Shown here piece after piece: positions 17,184 through 26,240 of a DNA stretch of 64,000 nucleotides; positions within the stretch are counted from its first letter, which is position 1; every line of letters starts with the position of its first letter. The position numbers and the translations under genes are program-made. The notes under the pieces are model-generated. The model was not told the origin of the DNA. It was given only the letters and a program-made list of their open reading frames with translations, and did no database searches. The DNA lies in NCBI GenBank assembly GCA_035275405.1, contig DATEMU010000013.1, forward strand, positions 1-64,000, in the 5' to 3' direction. This DNA is from Phycisphaerae bacterium. GTDB taxonomy: Bacteria; Planctomycetota; Phycisphaerae; UBA1845; UTPLA1.

Positions 17184-17872
17184 TGGACGATGGTGCGACG
17201 ATGCTTCTGGCACTTCAACGAACGGATGATCTGCTTCGGGGCGCTGGACCATTCGCCCCAGCGGCCCTGAATCGGCCCTGGTGGTGGCTGCCCGCGATGA
17301 TCGTTGCCATCTCCCCGATTTATGGCGCGTCCATGGGCGGTTTCAGTCTCGATCTCGGCGCTGGGCGGCTATGGCTAGTATTTTTCTCGGCGGTCAAGTT
17401 ACCGTTGCTCTTGCTGGCCACGACCGCACTCTGCCTTCCTGTCTTCTACGTCGTGAACGCCGTGGCGGGACTTCGCGATGACTTCCCCGAGGCCCTTCAA
17501 GCAATATTCTCCGGACAAGCGGGTCTGGCAATCGCGCTCGCTTCACTCGCACCAATTACAGCTTTCTGTTATGTCTCAGGCTTGGGCTATCAAACGGCAT
17601 TGCTACTGAATGCCGCAATGTTTGTCTTGGCAACCTGCGCCGGGCACGTTATCACCGTGCGCTACTACCGCGTCCTGGTGAGGCGTCGCGGCCTTCATAC
17701 ACTGATGGCATTACTCTGGTTCGTACTTTACGCATTTGTGGGAATTCAGATGGCCTGGATGCTAAGGCCCTTCATCGGCGATCCCAGTAGCCCACCGGCA
17801 TTCTTCCGGCCGGAACCATTCAGTAACGCGTACATCGTCGTCGGAAACCTGCTCCTGCGAAGTTTTTGGTGA
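17183..17872 (+). CDS. Multi-pass membrane protein, paralogue of the preceding gene
   Basis: This protein of about 229 residues has five to six helices. It ends IQMAWMLRPFIGDP and PPAFFRPEP, closely matching the preceding protein. It probably starts at GTG 17183, whose G is the last base of the upstream stop; ATG 17201 is the alternative. Since the two proteins have similar helix order but differ in the central loop, they probably form a hetero-oligomer. That is inference. No catalytic motif is visible. Confidence 0.68.
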   Translation: MDDGATMLLALQRTDDLLRGAGPFAPAALNRPWWWLPAMIVAISPIYGASMGGFSLDLGAGRLWLVFFSAVKLPLLLLATTALCLPVFYVVNAVAGLRDDFPEALQAIFSGQAGLAIALASLAPITAFCYVSGLGYQTALLLNAAMFVLATCAGHVITVRYYRVLVRRRGLHTLMALLWFVLYAFVGIQMAWMLRPFIGDPSSPPAFFRPEPFSNAYIVVGNLLLRSFW

Positions 17873-18319
17873 TGGGATGCTGCCCACGCCCTAACCGATG
17901 CACCTATCCTAACCCCTCCCCCACTCGCCAATTAAGGAATTCCTCCAAAAAACTCGTCAATTGAGGGAGCGCTGAGCAAGAGTGGAGGGCAGGGAACAAG
18001 AAAAGAGCGGCGAAGCCGTCGTCTCATAGCGAACGGCGAATGGCCTTGCCTCGGAGATTCCGTGCCATGATTGCGCCATTCATGCTTTCGTCATTCGTAG
18101 TTCGTAATTCGACATTGCGCCCTGCCTCCCGTCCCAGCAAATCCCAGCCAATATCGCCTCCCAAAAAAAGTCTCTGCGCCTCTGTGTCTCTGTGGTTCCC
18201 AATCTGCCCATTCCGCATTCCGAATTCCGCGTTCCGCATTCGCTCCATCCCATTCAACTTTATCAGGCTAGTTCAACCACTTAAGTTTTTTTTCTGACCC
18301 CGAAAAAAGGAGGCCGACA
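17873..18319. repeat. Intergenic region with composite low-complexity repeat motifs
   Basis: The segment 18090-18255 contains several oligonucleotide motifs that recur across metagenomic genomes. They are TTCGTAGTTCGTAATTC, CTCTGCGCCTCTGTGTCTCT and tandem variants of CATTCCGCATTCCGAATTC. Translating the minus strand gives the artefact peptide MRNAEFGMRN, which is often misannotated as a gene. I see no gene here. The end (18284-18300) has a T-run, and AAAGGAGG before 18320 is the ribosome site of the next gene. Confidence 0.55.
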
Positions 18320-18886
18320 ATGCCCGACACCATCACCGAACTCTGCGACGCCATCGACCGGATGGAAAGCCGCTCCTCCATCCTCACCAAAATCGAACCG
18401 CAGCTCCGCCGCCAGATCGTCCAGGCCCTCATCAATCGCCAGCCCCCGACCTTCCACGACGTCTTCGACTTCTTCAAGCTCGACGGTCACGGTGTCAGCT
18501 ACACCGCCTTCTACTATTGGGCCCGAAAAATCAAACGCTTCGCCGCCCTCTTCGAAATGAGCCGCACGCTCGATGAAAAAGAGGACTGCGCCGGCATGTT
18601 GCCCCGCATCCTCGCCTCGCGCGTCCTGGACAATTCCCTCGACGACCAGGTCGATCCGGCGGTGCTCCGGCGGCTCATGGAGACCTACCGCGTGGCCTGC
18701 TCCATCGAAATGGCCAAAAAACGCCTCGACTTGCAAAAGCAGCAACTCGACGCGAGTCGCGAACTCGACAAAGCCGCTGGCAACAAGGACATCCTCCGCC
18801 TCGCCCGCCTCATCGCCCGAACCAAGCGCGACATGGACAAGGACCCCGCCGCGCCGCCCCCGAAGCCGAATCAATCGCCGCCATGA
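18320..18886 (+). CDS. Small helical protein, possibly related to phage Mu gp27 (DUF3486)
   Basis: This 188-residue protein is predicted to be all-helical and charged. VSYTAFYYWARKIKRFAAL at about 58-76 resembles the helix-turn-helix part of small phage packaging proteins of the DUF3486/gp27 type, followed by a long helix with AKKRLDLQKQQLDASRELDKAA and a proline-rich tail. The likeness is weak and no other phage genes are present. It has a perfect ribosome site (AAAGGAGG, spacing six) at ATG 18320. It stands alone, downstream of the repeat-rich stretch, which makes recent acquisition possible. Confidence 0.6.
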   Translation: MPDTITELCDAIDRMESRSSILTKIEPQLRRQIVQALINRQPPTFHDVFDFFKLDGHGVSYTAFYYWARKIKRFAALFEMSRTLDEKEDCAGMLPRILASRVLDNSLDDQVDPAVLRRLMETYRVACSIEMAKKRLDLQKQQLDASRELDKAAGNKDILRLARLIARTKRDMDKDPAAPPPKPNQSPP

Positions 18887-18963
18887 TCCGCCGCGCCGCG
18901 CCGAGTTCATGAATGCGTCTTTGGGGTCTTGGCGCTGGAAGGCGAACCCGTCGATCCGCGACT

Positions 18964-20571
18964 CTAGCCTGGAAACTCCTGAGCCTTCAGCGCGGCTCCG
19001 ACCTCTTCCGGTTTCGATATTGCGGCGAGCAGTCGCAGTTTGTGCCAACTGACCATCGCACCGAGAGCGAGCATGCTGAAACCCGCGAGGATCAGACCTG
19101 CGGCGTTGGGGCGAGCGCCGCTGAAGCTCCAGTCCACGATGGCGGCAAGACCGTGCCCGCCGGCAACGAATCCGGCGAGGGTGCGATAGCGCGTCCAGCG
19201 CCACAATTGCCCTAGGACGAGAAGGACAATCACAAGGATTCCCAGTTGAGCAGCGATCCATCGATCAAGTTCCGGCGCCGTATCCAGTGTCCATGGGACG
19301 GTCGCAAGGAATGCGACGGGGGCAAAGCGGATCCACCAGGACGGTCGGCGAAACAGCAAGTGGGCCGCGATCCAGGCGCTCCAGCCGGCGGCGAAAGTGA
19401 TGATAAGAGCGTCGGCGTACGATTGCTGCACAAGCATGTAGGTCGCGACAAACTGTATTGCCGTTGCGGCGAGCGCCTCCAGTCGGGACCGGAGCATCCA
19501 GGCGATGGCGACGAAATAGACCGCACTAGCGTACATCAGAACGGGAACTCTCATTGACGCAATGACCACCGGCACATCGATCGGTCCATGAATCGCGCGA
19601 AAGGCGGCCAGGGCCAGCGCGGCGCATCCCGCATGAAGCAGCACCCGATAGCGGTGCAGGTGATAGCCGAACCACCAGGACGCCGCGGCGATGGTGGACA
19701 TCGCAATCAAGGGATCGCGAAGCCACGGCGGCAGTCGCGCAACGGGCACATCCGGATCAAAAGGCTGTTGCGCGATGAAGATGGCGATTCCCGGTATCAC
19801 CGTGGCCAATGCGAACAGGACTTCGTAGGCGCTGGATGTCGGCGAAAGCCATCGAAAGATCACGACGGAAAGCGCGACGAGCAGGGGTGACCCGTAGAAC
19901 AGCGAAGCGTGGCAGAAGAAGCCGTAGTTCATCCCGACGAGGTTCGCCGTGGTTGCTGCGATCGTAATGGCCAGGAAAACCGCTTCGTTCGAGGACCGGA
20001 GTACTCCGAGGCAGCCCAGGACGATGGCTGCAAAGATCCACCAAGCCGCAAAGAGGGCGATTTCATTCCATCCCGAATTCGATTCCGGGATCTTGAGGAG
20101 CGGAGCAGCCGCCGCCAGGAGAATTACACAAGAACCGGCGACGATTTGTGCGGCCGAGCTCATCCGAATGTGCAAGGCGCGAAGACAGAGCCGCAATTCG
20201 CCGATGGCGATCAAACATGCTCCTGCCGCCACGTAAACTCCCAGCGAGGGGCGCAGTGCCGTCATTTCGATCGTCGCCACCATCGGCCCCGTCCAGAACG
20301 CCGCCGCCACCAGCAACAGCGATGGCCGGTCTTCCGGAGAGCGCCCCGCCCGATGCAACACGAAAAGAATGCCCGAGACCGTCCATTCGTAGAGTTGCAA
20401 TACGGCGAGCGTGACGAGAATGAGTTTGACGTCGCCCGTGGGCTGAGCGGGCCCGACGAGCAGCAGCCGGCTGCCGACCGCCATAAGACATGCACTGATG
20501 AGGTAACTGGGGTTACGGAGGATCACCCATTCACAAAACTGCCGAATAGTAAGAGGTTCTTCTCGGCTCAT
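18964..20571 (-). CDS. Large multi-pass membrane protein of unknown function
   Basis: This protein of about 535 residues has some 14-15 hydrophobic helices and almost no long soluble loop. ATG 20571 is preferred over the in-frame start at 20685 because AGGAGA precedes it at good spacing, and it opens with a soluble stretch (EEPLTIRQFCEWVILRNP) before the first helix. I see no transporter signature or catalytic motif. Similar tall helical bundles occur in planctomycete genomes as hypothetical proteins. The gene has no close operon partner. Confidence 0.7.
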   Translation of the reverse strand: MSREEPLTIRQFCEWVILRNPSYLISACLMAVGSRLLLVGPAQPTGDVKLILVTLAVLQLYEWTVSGILFVLHRAGRSPEDRPSLLLVAAAFWTGPMVATIEMTALRPSLGVYVAAGACLIAIGELRLCLRALHIRMSSAAQIVAGSCVILLAAAAPLLKIPESNSGWNEIALFAAWWIFAAIVLGCLGVLRSSNEAVFLAITIAATTANLVGMNYGFFCHASLFYGSPLLVALSVVIFRWLSPTSSAYEVLFALATVIPGIAIFIAQQPFDPDVPVARLPPWLRDPLIAMSTIAAASWWFGYHLHRYRVLLHAGCAALALAAFRAIHGPIDVPVVIASMRVPVLMYASAVYFVAIAWMLRSRLEALAATAIQFVATYMLVQQSYADALIITFAAGWSAWIAAHLLFRRPSWWIRFAPVAFLATVPWTLDTAPELDRWIAAQLGILVIVLLVLGQLWRWTRYRTLAGFVAGGHGLAAIVDWSFSGARPNAAGLILAGFSMLALGAMVSWHKLRLLAAISKPEEVGAALKAQEFPG

Positions 20572-20798
20572 GGACCAATCTCCTTTGCAGCTTGGTCCCC
20601 TCCGCGCGCGGATCGTCCGAGCGCATTCCTCTATTGCGTACAATCCAGTCCGAAGCAGAGGCGATGGAGCGATTTGGTCCGGCAATGGGGGAATGAATAA
20701 AGGCGTCAGGACGATGGTTCGGACCAGACCCTGGTAACTCGCCCGCTTCTAACTGATATAGGGACTCGATTCCTGGAAAGTCAATTGCGCTTGCGCAG

Positions 20799-20849
20799 AA
20801 AAAACAACATCTCCGGGGGCCTGTTCACCAGACCGACCGGAGATGTTGT
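20799..20849 (-). terminator. Intrinsic terminator of the TSP3 protein gene
   Basis: On the minus strand CCGGAGATGTTGT (20849-20837) pairs perfectly with ACAACATCTCCGG (20816-20804) around a 20-base loop, and six T residues follow (20804-20799). It lies just after the stop of the thrombospondin-repeat gene at 20888. The rest of the 20572-20887 gap holds nothing else I can name. Confidence 0.85.
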
Positions 20850-20887
20850 GTCTGCGCTTCGCTAAGGCGCGATTGCCGCGCCGGCGA

Positions 20888-22789
20888 TCAGAAGTACGCC
20901 AGCAGGTCGATCATCAGCCGCACCTCGTCAGCCAGGGCCGTCTTTTCCGGCGACGAACTCATCCAGTCCGGCGGGGGCATCTCATCGTCGATGCGCTCCA
21001 GCAGGCTGTTGAGGGCCGCGGTTGCCCCGGCATAGTCGCCAATGGCAATGAGGTTCGCGGCCTCGCTTGCCCGATTGGCGAGCGCGTTGCGCCGGCCCGA
21101 GTTCGCGTTGCCGTTCGGGCCATTGAACTGGCTCAGGTTGAGATCCAAGACCTCGGTGGAGAGATCCCGCGTGGCCTCCTCCAGAAAGCCGCTGGTCACA
21201 CCGGGCTGATTCGGCAGCGGATCGACCGAATCGCCGACGCCGTCGCCATCCGTATCGGAGTTGCAGGGCGACGTGCCGAGCGTAATCGACTCAAACCCGT
21301 CGGAGAGGCCGTCGTTGTCAGAATCCGAATCGAGCGGGTCCGGGCAACCGCCGCCCATGGCCATATCGACCTCGGTGCCGTCCATCAGGCCGTCGTCGTC
21401 CGAGTCGGGATCAGTCCGATTCGTCCCTTCGGTCGTCTCGTCGTCGTCGGCGAGACCGTCGTTGTCATCGTCGGGATCGCAGGCATCGCCGAGATCGTCG
21501 CCATCGAAGTCCGCCTGATCGGTGTTGGCATTCGTCGGGCAGTTGTCGACATCGCCGCAGACGCCATCTCCGTCGGCGTCGTTGGCCGCGTCGTTCGGAC
21601 AGGCATCGCACGCATCGCCGAGACCGTCGCCGTCGCCGTTGGCCTGATCGGAGTTCGCATCGGCCGGGCAATTATCGACGTCCGCACAGTGGCCGTCGCC
21701 GTCGGCGTCGTCGTCCGGATCGAGCGGGCAGGCATCGCAAGCGTCGCCGTTGGCATCGCCATCGGTATTCTCCTGGCCCGCGTTGGCAGCGGCGGGGCAG
21801 TTGTCGATGCAGTCGGCGACGCCGTCGGTGTCGCCGTCGGAGTCGGGAACGCCACATCCGCAAACGCCGGGGCCGGTCTTGTTGGGATCGGCGGGGCAGG
21901 CATCGTTGCAATCCGGTACGCCGTCAAAGTCGCCGTCGGTGTCGGGCGTGCCGCAGCCGCAAACGCCGGGGGCCGTCTTGTCGGGGTCGGCCGGGCAGCC
22001 GTCGTTGCAATCGGGGGTGTTGTCGCCGTCGGAATCGGTATCCGGAACACCGCAGCCGCAAGCGCCGGGCGCGGTCTTGTCCATATCGTTGGGGCAGCCG
22101 TCACACGCATCGCCCAGCGCATCCCCGTCAGCATTGGCCTGATCGGCGTTGGGCGTGGTCACGCAATTGTCGGTCGCATCGGGCACGCCGTCCGTGTCGG
22201 CGTCGAGCAGCGCGAATCGGAGGTTGTCCATCACGCCGGAGAAGGCGGCGACATCCACGCTCGCGATCGGCGTCGTGGACGTGATGCCGATGAACCCATA
22301 TTCGAGAAAGCCGCAGCCTGTTCCATCAATGAAAGGGCCGGTGAACATGGCGGTCTCGATGACCGCGCCGTTGATGTCTTTGGCCGTGAAGGTCGCGTTC
22401 TGAAAGGCAATGGCGACGAAGACGCATCCAAAGGCGCTGACGGGCGGGTTGAAGACCATGGTCTGGGTTTGCGAGGCGACCAGGCCGTAGGGCGTGGAGC
22501 CGCCGGCGAAATCCTGCACGAAGCGAAAGCAGGAGTCGCTGTCCCGCGTGAGCCGGGTGCTGGGCAGAAACGAGACGCCTTGCGCGGCGTATTCGGCGCT
22601 GGGCAGTGTCTGGCTGGAGAGAATCGGCGCGAACGGGACGCCGGCGCCGTTTTGCTCGAAGGTGAGGTGCGTGTGCGGGATGGAATTGAAATAGCTGGGG
22701 TCAGTGATCGGCGCGGCGTGCGCGCTTCCTGCGCCGATCATGACGCACAATACCATCGCCAGTGAAAGCGTTACATGCAGGGTTCTCAT
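20888..22789 (-). CDS. Secreted calcium-binding protein with thrombospondin type 3 repeats
   Basis: This 633-residue protein starts with a signal peptide (cleavage near AHAAP, residue 24). Residues 25-205 form a globular domain with FEQNGAG and GFGCVF-like strands. From about 205 to 525 there are tandem thrombospondin type 3 repeats built from DxDxDGxxD loops and paired cysteines (DNCPxxxNxDQxNxDGDxxGDACD). The final 100 residues are helical. Such repeats bind many calcium ions and usually serve as rigid extracellular stalks or adhesins. The second of two close ATGs (22789) is chosen because GGAG lies seven bases before it. Confidence 0.85.
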   Translation of the reverse strand: MRTLHVTLSLAMVLCVMIGAGSAHAAPITDPSYFNSIPHTHLTFEQNGAGVPFAPILSSQTLPSAEYAAQGVSFLPSTRLTRDSDSCFRFVQDFAGGSTPYGLVASQTQTMVFNPPVSAFGCVFVAIAFQNATFTAKDINGAVIETAMFTGPFIDGTGCGFLEYGFIGITSTTPIASVDVAAFSGVMDNLRFALLDADTDGVPDATDNCVTTPNADQANADGDALGDACDGCPNDMDKTAPGACGCGVPDTDSDGDNTPDCNDGCPADPDKTAPGVCGCGTPDTDGDFDGVPDCNDACPADPNKTGPGVCGCGVPDSDGDTDGVADCIDNCPAAANAGQENTDGDANGDACDACPLDPDDDADGDGHCADVDNCPADANSDQANGDGDGLGDACDACPNDAANDADGDGVCGDVDNCPTNANTDQADFDGDDLGDACDPDDDNDGLADDDETTEGTNRTDPDSDDDGLMDGTEVDMAMGGGCPDPLDSDSDNDGLSDGFESITLGTSPCNSDTDGDGVGDSVDPLPNQPGVTSGFLEEATRDLSTEVLDLNLSQFNGPNGNANSGRRNALANRASEAANLIAIGDYAGATAALNSLLERIDDEMPPPDWMSSSPEKTALADEVRLMIDLLAYF

Positions 22790-23201
22790 AGACATTCTCC
22801 ACGGTAATTGGACCACGGGTAAGGGACAGAATGCCCCGGATACGTAATGGAACATTGAGTAGGAAATGCGAACCGCCCCTATCGATGCGCGAGGCATCGA
22901 TCGGGATTCTCGGGACAGATTGCGGCCGAGCCTGCAGAAGGATCGCATCGACACCCCGCTCCGATTTGATCCGGCGAAACTCAATCGAGCGCTAGGGTAT
23001 ATACTTACACAATTGCGATTCGTAATCAAGGGTTTTCGCACAGTGGGTGTGTGAAAAAATGAAAAAACACGCCCTTGGCGCAAAGATTGCGCGTCTAAGA
23101 GGTCAGATAGTCAAGGAAATGCGCGCTCGGAAACGGAACATCAGGCAATCTGTTAGGATGCCGTGGCTAGCCGGTGCGCGAGAATCTTGAGAGAGGATGC
23201 C
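22790..23201. other. Divergent intergenic region between the TSP3 gene and the M29 gene
   Basis: These 412 bases separate two divergent genes and must hold both promoters. A hairpin ATCGATGC-GCGAG-GCATCGAT (22881-22901) lies in the presumed leader of the minus-strand gene. TATACT at 23000-23005 (plus strand) and the AT-rich stretch 22996-23030 are possible -10 regions, but no convincing -35 box accompanies them. GCGCAA-AGA-TTGCGC (23080-23094) is a second small hairpin next to A/T-rich tracts. I see no gene. Confidence 0.4.
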
Positions 23202-24320
23202 ATGTTCGATCCCCGAATGACCAAGCTGGCCGATGTGCTCGTCAACTATTCCTGCGCCGTGAAGGCCGGGGAGACCATTCTCATCGAAGCGATAGATGTC
23301 CCGCATGAGTTCACCTGCGAATTGGTCCGCACCGCGCGGGCGGCGGGGGCCGTGCCAGTTGTCAAGCTCGAATCGAACCAGATTCGGCGGGCGATGATGC
23401 TGTCCGGCAGCCGCGAGGGCTGGGACATCATCGCCGACCACGAAGAGGCCTTGATGAAGCGGATGGCCTGCTACATCGGCGCGCGCGGCAATCCCAACGT
23501 CAGTGAACTGTCCGACGTCCCGTCCGACGCCCAGGGGCTGTATGAAAAGTCGGTCTGGCAGCGCGTCCACATCCAGATGCGCGTGAAGAAGACGCGCTGG
23601 GTGGTGATCCGCTGGCCCAGCCCGTCGATGGCCCAGATGGCGGAGACGTCCACCGAGGCGTTCGAGGATTTCTATTTCAATGTCTGCACCATGGACTATC
23701 GCAAGATGTCCGCGGCCATGAAGCCGCTGGCCGAGCGGATGATGAAGACCGACGTCGTGCGGCTCGTCGGGCCGCGCGACACGGACCTGACCTTCAGCAT
23801 CAAGGGAATTCCGGCAGTCCCGTGCGACGGTCAGCGGAACATCCCCGACGGCGAGGTGTTCACGGCGCCGGTGCGGGAGTCGATTAACGGGGTCATACAC
23901 TTCAATTCACCAACGCTCTATCGCGGGGAGACGCACAACGACGTGCGGCTGGTTTTCAAGAATGGGAAGGTGATCGAGGCGACGAGCACCAACACGGCCA
24001 AAATCAATGAGGTGCTGGATGCGGACGAGGGGGCGCGTTACGTCGGCGAGTTCGCCATCGGCTTCAATCCCTATTGCACCAAGCCGATGAAGGACATTCT
24101 CTTCGACGAGAAGATCGCCGGCTCGATCCACCTGACGCCCGGCAACGCCTACGACGAGGCCAACAACGGCAACAAGAGCAGCATCCACTGGGACCTGGTG
24201 CTGCGGCAAACGCCGGATGTCGGCGGCGGGGCCATGTACTTTGACGGCGTGCTCGTACGCAAGGATGGCCGATTCGTGTCGGACGAACTCCTGCCGCTCA
24301 ATCCCGAGAATCTCAAATAG
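23202..24320 (+). CDS. M29 family aminopeptidase (AmpS/PepS-like)
   Basis: This 372-residue protein matches the M29 metallo-aminopeptidase family in length and order. An N-terminal domain begins with DPRMTKLADVLVNYSCAVKAGETILIEA. The C-terminal catalytic half has CDGQRNIPDGEVFTAPVRESINGVIHF, a glutamate-containing metal-ligand segment, then GEFAIGFNPY and GSIHLTPGNAY. These enzymes remove N-terminal residues from peptides using two metal ions and act in the cytoplasm. ATG 23202 is chosen from GAGAGG just upstream and the family's usual start; an earlier in-frame start at 23163 adds nonconserved residues. Confidence 0.87.
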   Translation: MFDPRMTKLADVLVNYSCAVKAGETILIEAIDVPHEFTCELVRTARAAGAVPVVKLESNQIRRAMMLSGSREGWDIIADHEEALMKRMACYIGARGNPNVSELSDVPSDAQGLYEKSVWQRVHIQMRVKKTRWVVIRWPSPSMAQMAETSTEAFEDFYFNVCTMDYRKMSAAMKPLAERMMKTDVVRLVGPRDTDLTFSIKGIPAVPCDGQRNIPDGEVFTAPVRESINGVIHFNSPTLYRGETHNDVRLVFKNGKVIEATSTNTAKINEVLDADEGARYVGEFAIGFNPYCTKPMKDILFDEKIAGSIHLTPGNAYDEANNGNKSSIHWDLVLRQTPDVGGGAMYFDGVLVRKDGRFVSDELLPLNPENLK

Positions 24321-24376
24321 TCCGCTTCTTGGGCCGGACCGCATCTTCAAGATTCAGGTTGGTCGACGAGTATCCG

Positions 24377-25372
24377 TTAGGACGGCGGAAGAGGCGGATC
24401 ATCGTCGCGGCCGGAGAGGCTGAACCAGTGATTGTTCGGTCGCAGCACGCCGGGGTCCTCGTCAGCGAACGCGCCGTCGGAGCGAATGCGATAGCCGATC
24501 GCGTGCGGAAGGACGGTTTCGCCGTGACCGTCGCAGAAGACGGCGTTTGACTTTCCGAGATGCCGCGGATCGACGCCCGTCCGCGGGCTGCCCGGATCGC
24601 CGGACCCGCGCTCGGACAGCGCCGTCAGCCGCGGCGGGTCGAGCGTCCAGCCGTGATTGCCCATGTTGTTGAAGCCGGTCCCGTTGTTCATATAGCTCTG
24701 GCGGCTCGCCGCCGGGACGCCCGCCGCCGTGCCCATGCAATCCGTCGCCATCACGGTGCTGCCGAAGCTGGCGATCCGCGAGCGGTTGATGGGGAAGTTG
24801 TGGAACTTCCCGTCGGTCTTGCGGGCGTTGCCGAGGAATTGGTGATTGTAACCGTAACCGTGGTTGCGCTCGTCCTTCCAGTCCCCAACGGTCGGACATT
24901 GATAGACCTTGCTGTCATAGTCCTGGCGCTCGAAGTCAGTCCGTGGGGCATCGAAGGCGTAGATACCGACATACTTGCCGACGGTCGCGATCCAGCGCGG
25001 GCGGATCTTCATGCCGTTGCCGACGTCGTACCAATTCGCAGGGTTCGATGCGCCCCCGCCGGCATTGCCATAGCGACCGGGAGGGCAGATGTCGTCGTTG
25101 TCGTCGGCGTAGTGATTCCAGCCCTGGCCGAGCTGGCGGAGGTTGTTCATGCACACGGTCGATTGGCCCTTCTGCCGCGCGCCGGAGAGGGCGGGTAGAA
25201 GGATGGCGAGAAGCAGGGCGATGACGGAGACGACGACGAGGAGTTCGATGAGGGAGAAGCCGCGGCGGGTGTGGGACCCGCTAATAGCCGGTCCGTCACT
25301 GGCAAGTAGCTTGTGCCAAACAGGCTTGTTTGCACCGGCTATTAGCCGGTGCCACACTGGCTCTTTGCCCAT
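24377..25372 (-). CDS. Prepilin-type protein with N-terminal methylation motif and H-X9-DG tail
   Basis: This 331-residue protein has the type IV pilin/pseudopilin signal RRGFSLIELLVVVSVIALLLAILLPAL, cleaved after Gly, at residues 37-63. The C-terminal half includes RHLGKSNAVFCDGHG, the H-X9-DG motif of a large planctomycete pseudopilin-like family (SBP/DUF1559 type). These are expanded in the phylum and probably assemble through a type II secretion-like platform. The 36-residue leader is unusually long and is encoded by palindromic repeats (25273-25360) containing PVWHRL and PVWHKL. No in-frame ATG lies closer to the RRGFS motif. Confidence 0.87.
   Translation of the reverse strand: MGKEPVWHRLIAGANKPVWHKLLASDGPAISGSHTRRGFSLIELLVVVSVIALLLAILLPALSGARQKGQSTVCMNNLRQLGQGWNHYADDNDDICPPGRYGNAGGGASNPANWYDVGNGMKIRPRWIATVGKYVGIYAFDAPRTDFERQDYDSKVYQCPTVGDWKDERNHGYGYNHQFLGNARKTDGKFHNFPINRSRIASFGSTVMATDCMGTAAGVPAASRQSYMNNGTGFNNMGNHGWTLDPPRLTALSERGSGDPGSPRTGVDPRHLGKSNAVFCDGHGETVLPHAIGYRIRSDGAFADEDPGVLRPNNHWFSLSGRDDDPPLPPS
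25273..25360. repeat. Chain of palindromic repeats at the start of the prepilin gene
   Basis: The 21-base palindrome at 25332-25352 has GCACCGGCTA arms around one base. A second, imperfect copy (GACCCGCTAATAGCCGGTCC) is at about 25275-25294. Between them lie smaller inverted repeats (GGCAAGTAGCTTGTGCC and GCCAAACAGGCTTGTTTGC). The cluster covers the start region of the prepilin-like gene and supplies its leader residues. The core GCACCGGCTA(A/T)TAGCCGG is typical of short repeats scattered in planctomycete genomes. Confidence 0.65.
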
Positions 25373-25375
25373 TGA

Positions 25376-26224
25376 TCACCCGATGAACTCAATCTCGCCC
25401 GGGTCAGGCACAAGCCCGGCGGCCTTAGCCTGGGCGAGCAGTTCGCGAACGGCGCGGCGACCGCGCTCGCCAAAATCGAGCGTCCATTTGTTGACATACA
25501 TCTCGACGAATTGGTCGGTCAGGGCGGTATCCAGACCGCGGCCGAATTGCAAGGCGTATTCGATCGCTTCCTTTCGATGGGCGAGGCCGTATTCGATGGA
25601 GGCCTTGAGGAGGCGGGCGACCTCACGCATTCGCGCGTCGCCGAGATCGCGGCGGATGACGTTGCCGCCCAGCGGCAGCGGCAAATCGGTCTTCTCGCCC
25701 CACCACTCGGCGAGATCGACGACCTTATGCAGGCCTTCGCGGGCGTAGGTGAGCTGGGCCTCGTGAATGATGAGACCGGCGTCCACATCGCCGCGCGCGA
25801 CGGCGGCGGGGATCTCGTCGAACATGACGAGCTTGTGGCGGAACATTCCTTTGCCGAGGCAGAGATTCAGCGCGAGGAACGCGGTCGTCCGCTCGCCGGG
25901 GATGGCGATGGTCTTATCAGCGAGATCGCCGAGCTTCATCGGCCGCTTGGCGATGACCATCGGACCGTAGCCGTCGCCCATGCTGCACCCGCAGGCGAGC
26001 AGTGCGTAGCGCTCTCGGACGAACGGGTAGCTGTGGATCGAGATCGCGGAGACCTCGAGTTCGCCGCGCTCGGCCCGGCGGTTGAGCGACTCGATATCCG
26101 CCATCTCGTGCGTGAAGCGATACGGCCCGGTGTCGATCTTCCCGGCGGCCAGGCCGTAGAACATGAAGGCGTCGTCAGGATCGGGGGAGTGACCGACGCG
26201 GATGGGGATGGGGTTATTCGTCAT
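25376..26224 (-). CDS. mqnD: 1,4-dihydroxy-6-naphthoate synthase (futalosine menaquinone pathway)
   Basis: This 282-residue protein has the MqnD signature: GHSPDPDDAFMFYGL at the N-terminus, then SAISIHSYPFV, IAIPGERTTAFLAL, and DAGLIIHEAQLTY. MqnD converts cyclic dehypoxanthinylfutalosine to 1,4-dihydroxy-6-naphthoate in the alternative menaquinone pathway, with a periplasmic-binding-protein-like fold but a cytoplasmic role. ATG 26224 fits the family start; the ATG at 26254 would lie at the predicted transcription start. No other mqn gene is nearby. It is four bases upstream of the prepilin gene on the same strand. Confidence 0.92.
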   Translation of the reverse strand: MTNNPIPIRVGHSPDPDDAFMFYGLAAGKIDTGPYRFTHEMADIESLNRRAERGELEVSAISIHSYPFVRERYALLACGCSMGDGYGPMVIAKRPMKLGDLADKTIAIPGERTTAFLALNLCLGKGMFRHKLVMFDEIPAAVARGDVDAGLIIHEAQLTYAREGLHKVVDLAEWWGEKTDLPLPLGGNVIRRDLGDARMREVARLLKASIEYGLAHRKEAIEYALQFGRGLDTALTDQFVEMYVNKWTLDFGERGRRAVRELLAQAKAAGLVPDPGEIEFIG

Positions 26225-26240
26225 GACCGCAGATCCATAA

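Noticed and set aside
18024..18257. 77-codon frame containing MRNAEFGMRN
   Set aside because: Known type of artefact produced by low-complexity repeats.
20843..22765. 640-codon repetitive frame opposite the TSP3 gene
   Set aside because: Its Val/Gly/Ile repeats are the reverse complement of the calcium-binding repeats.
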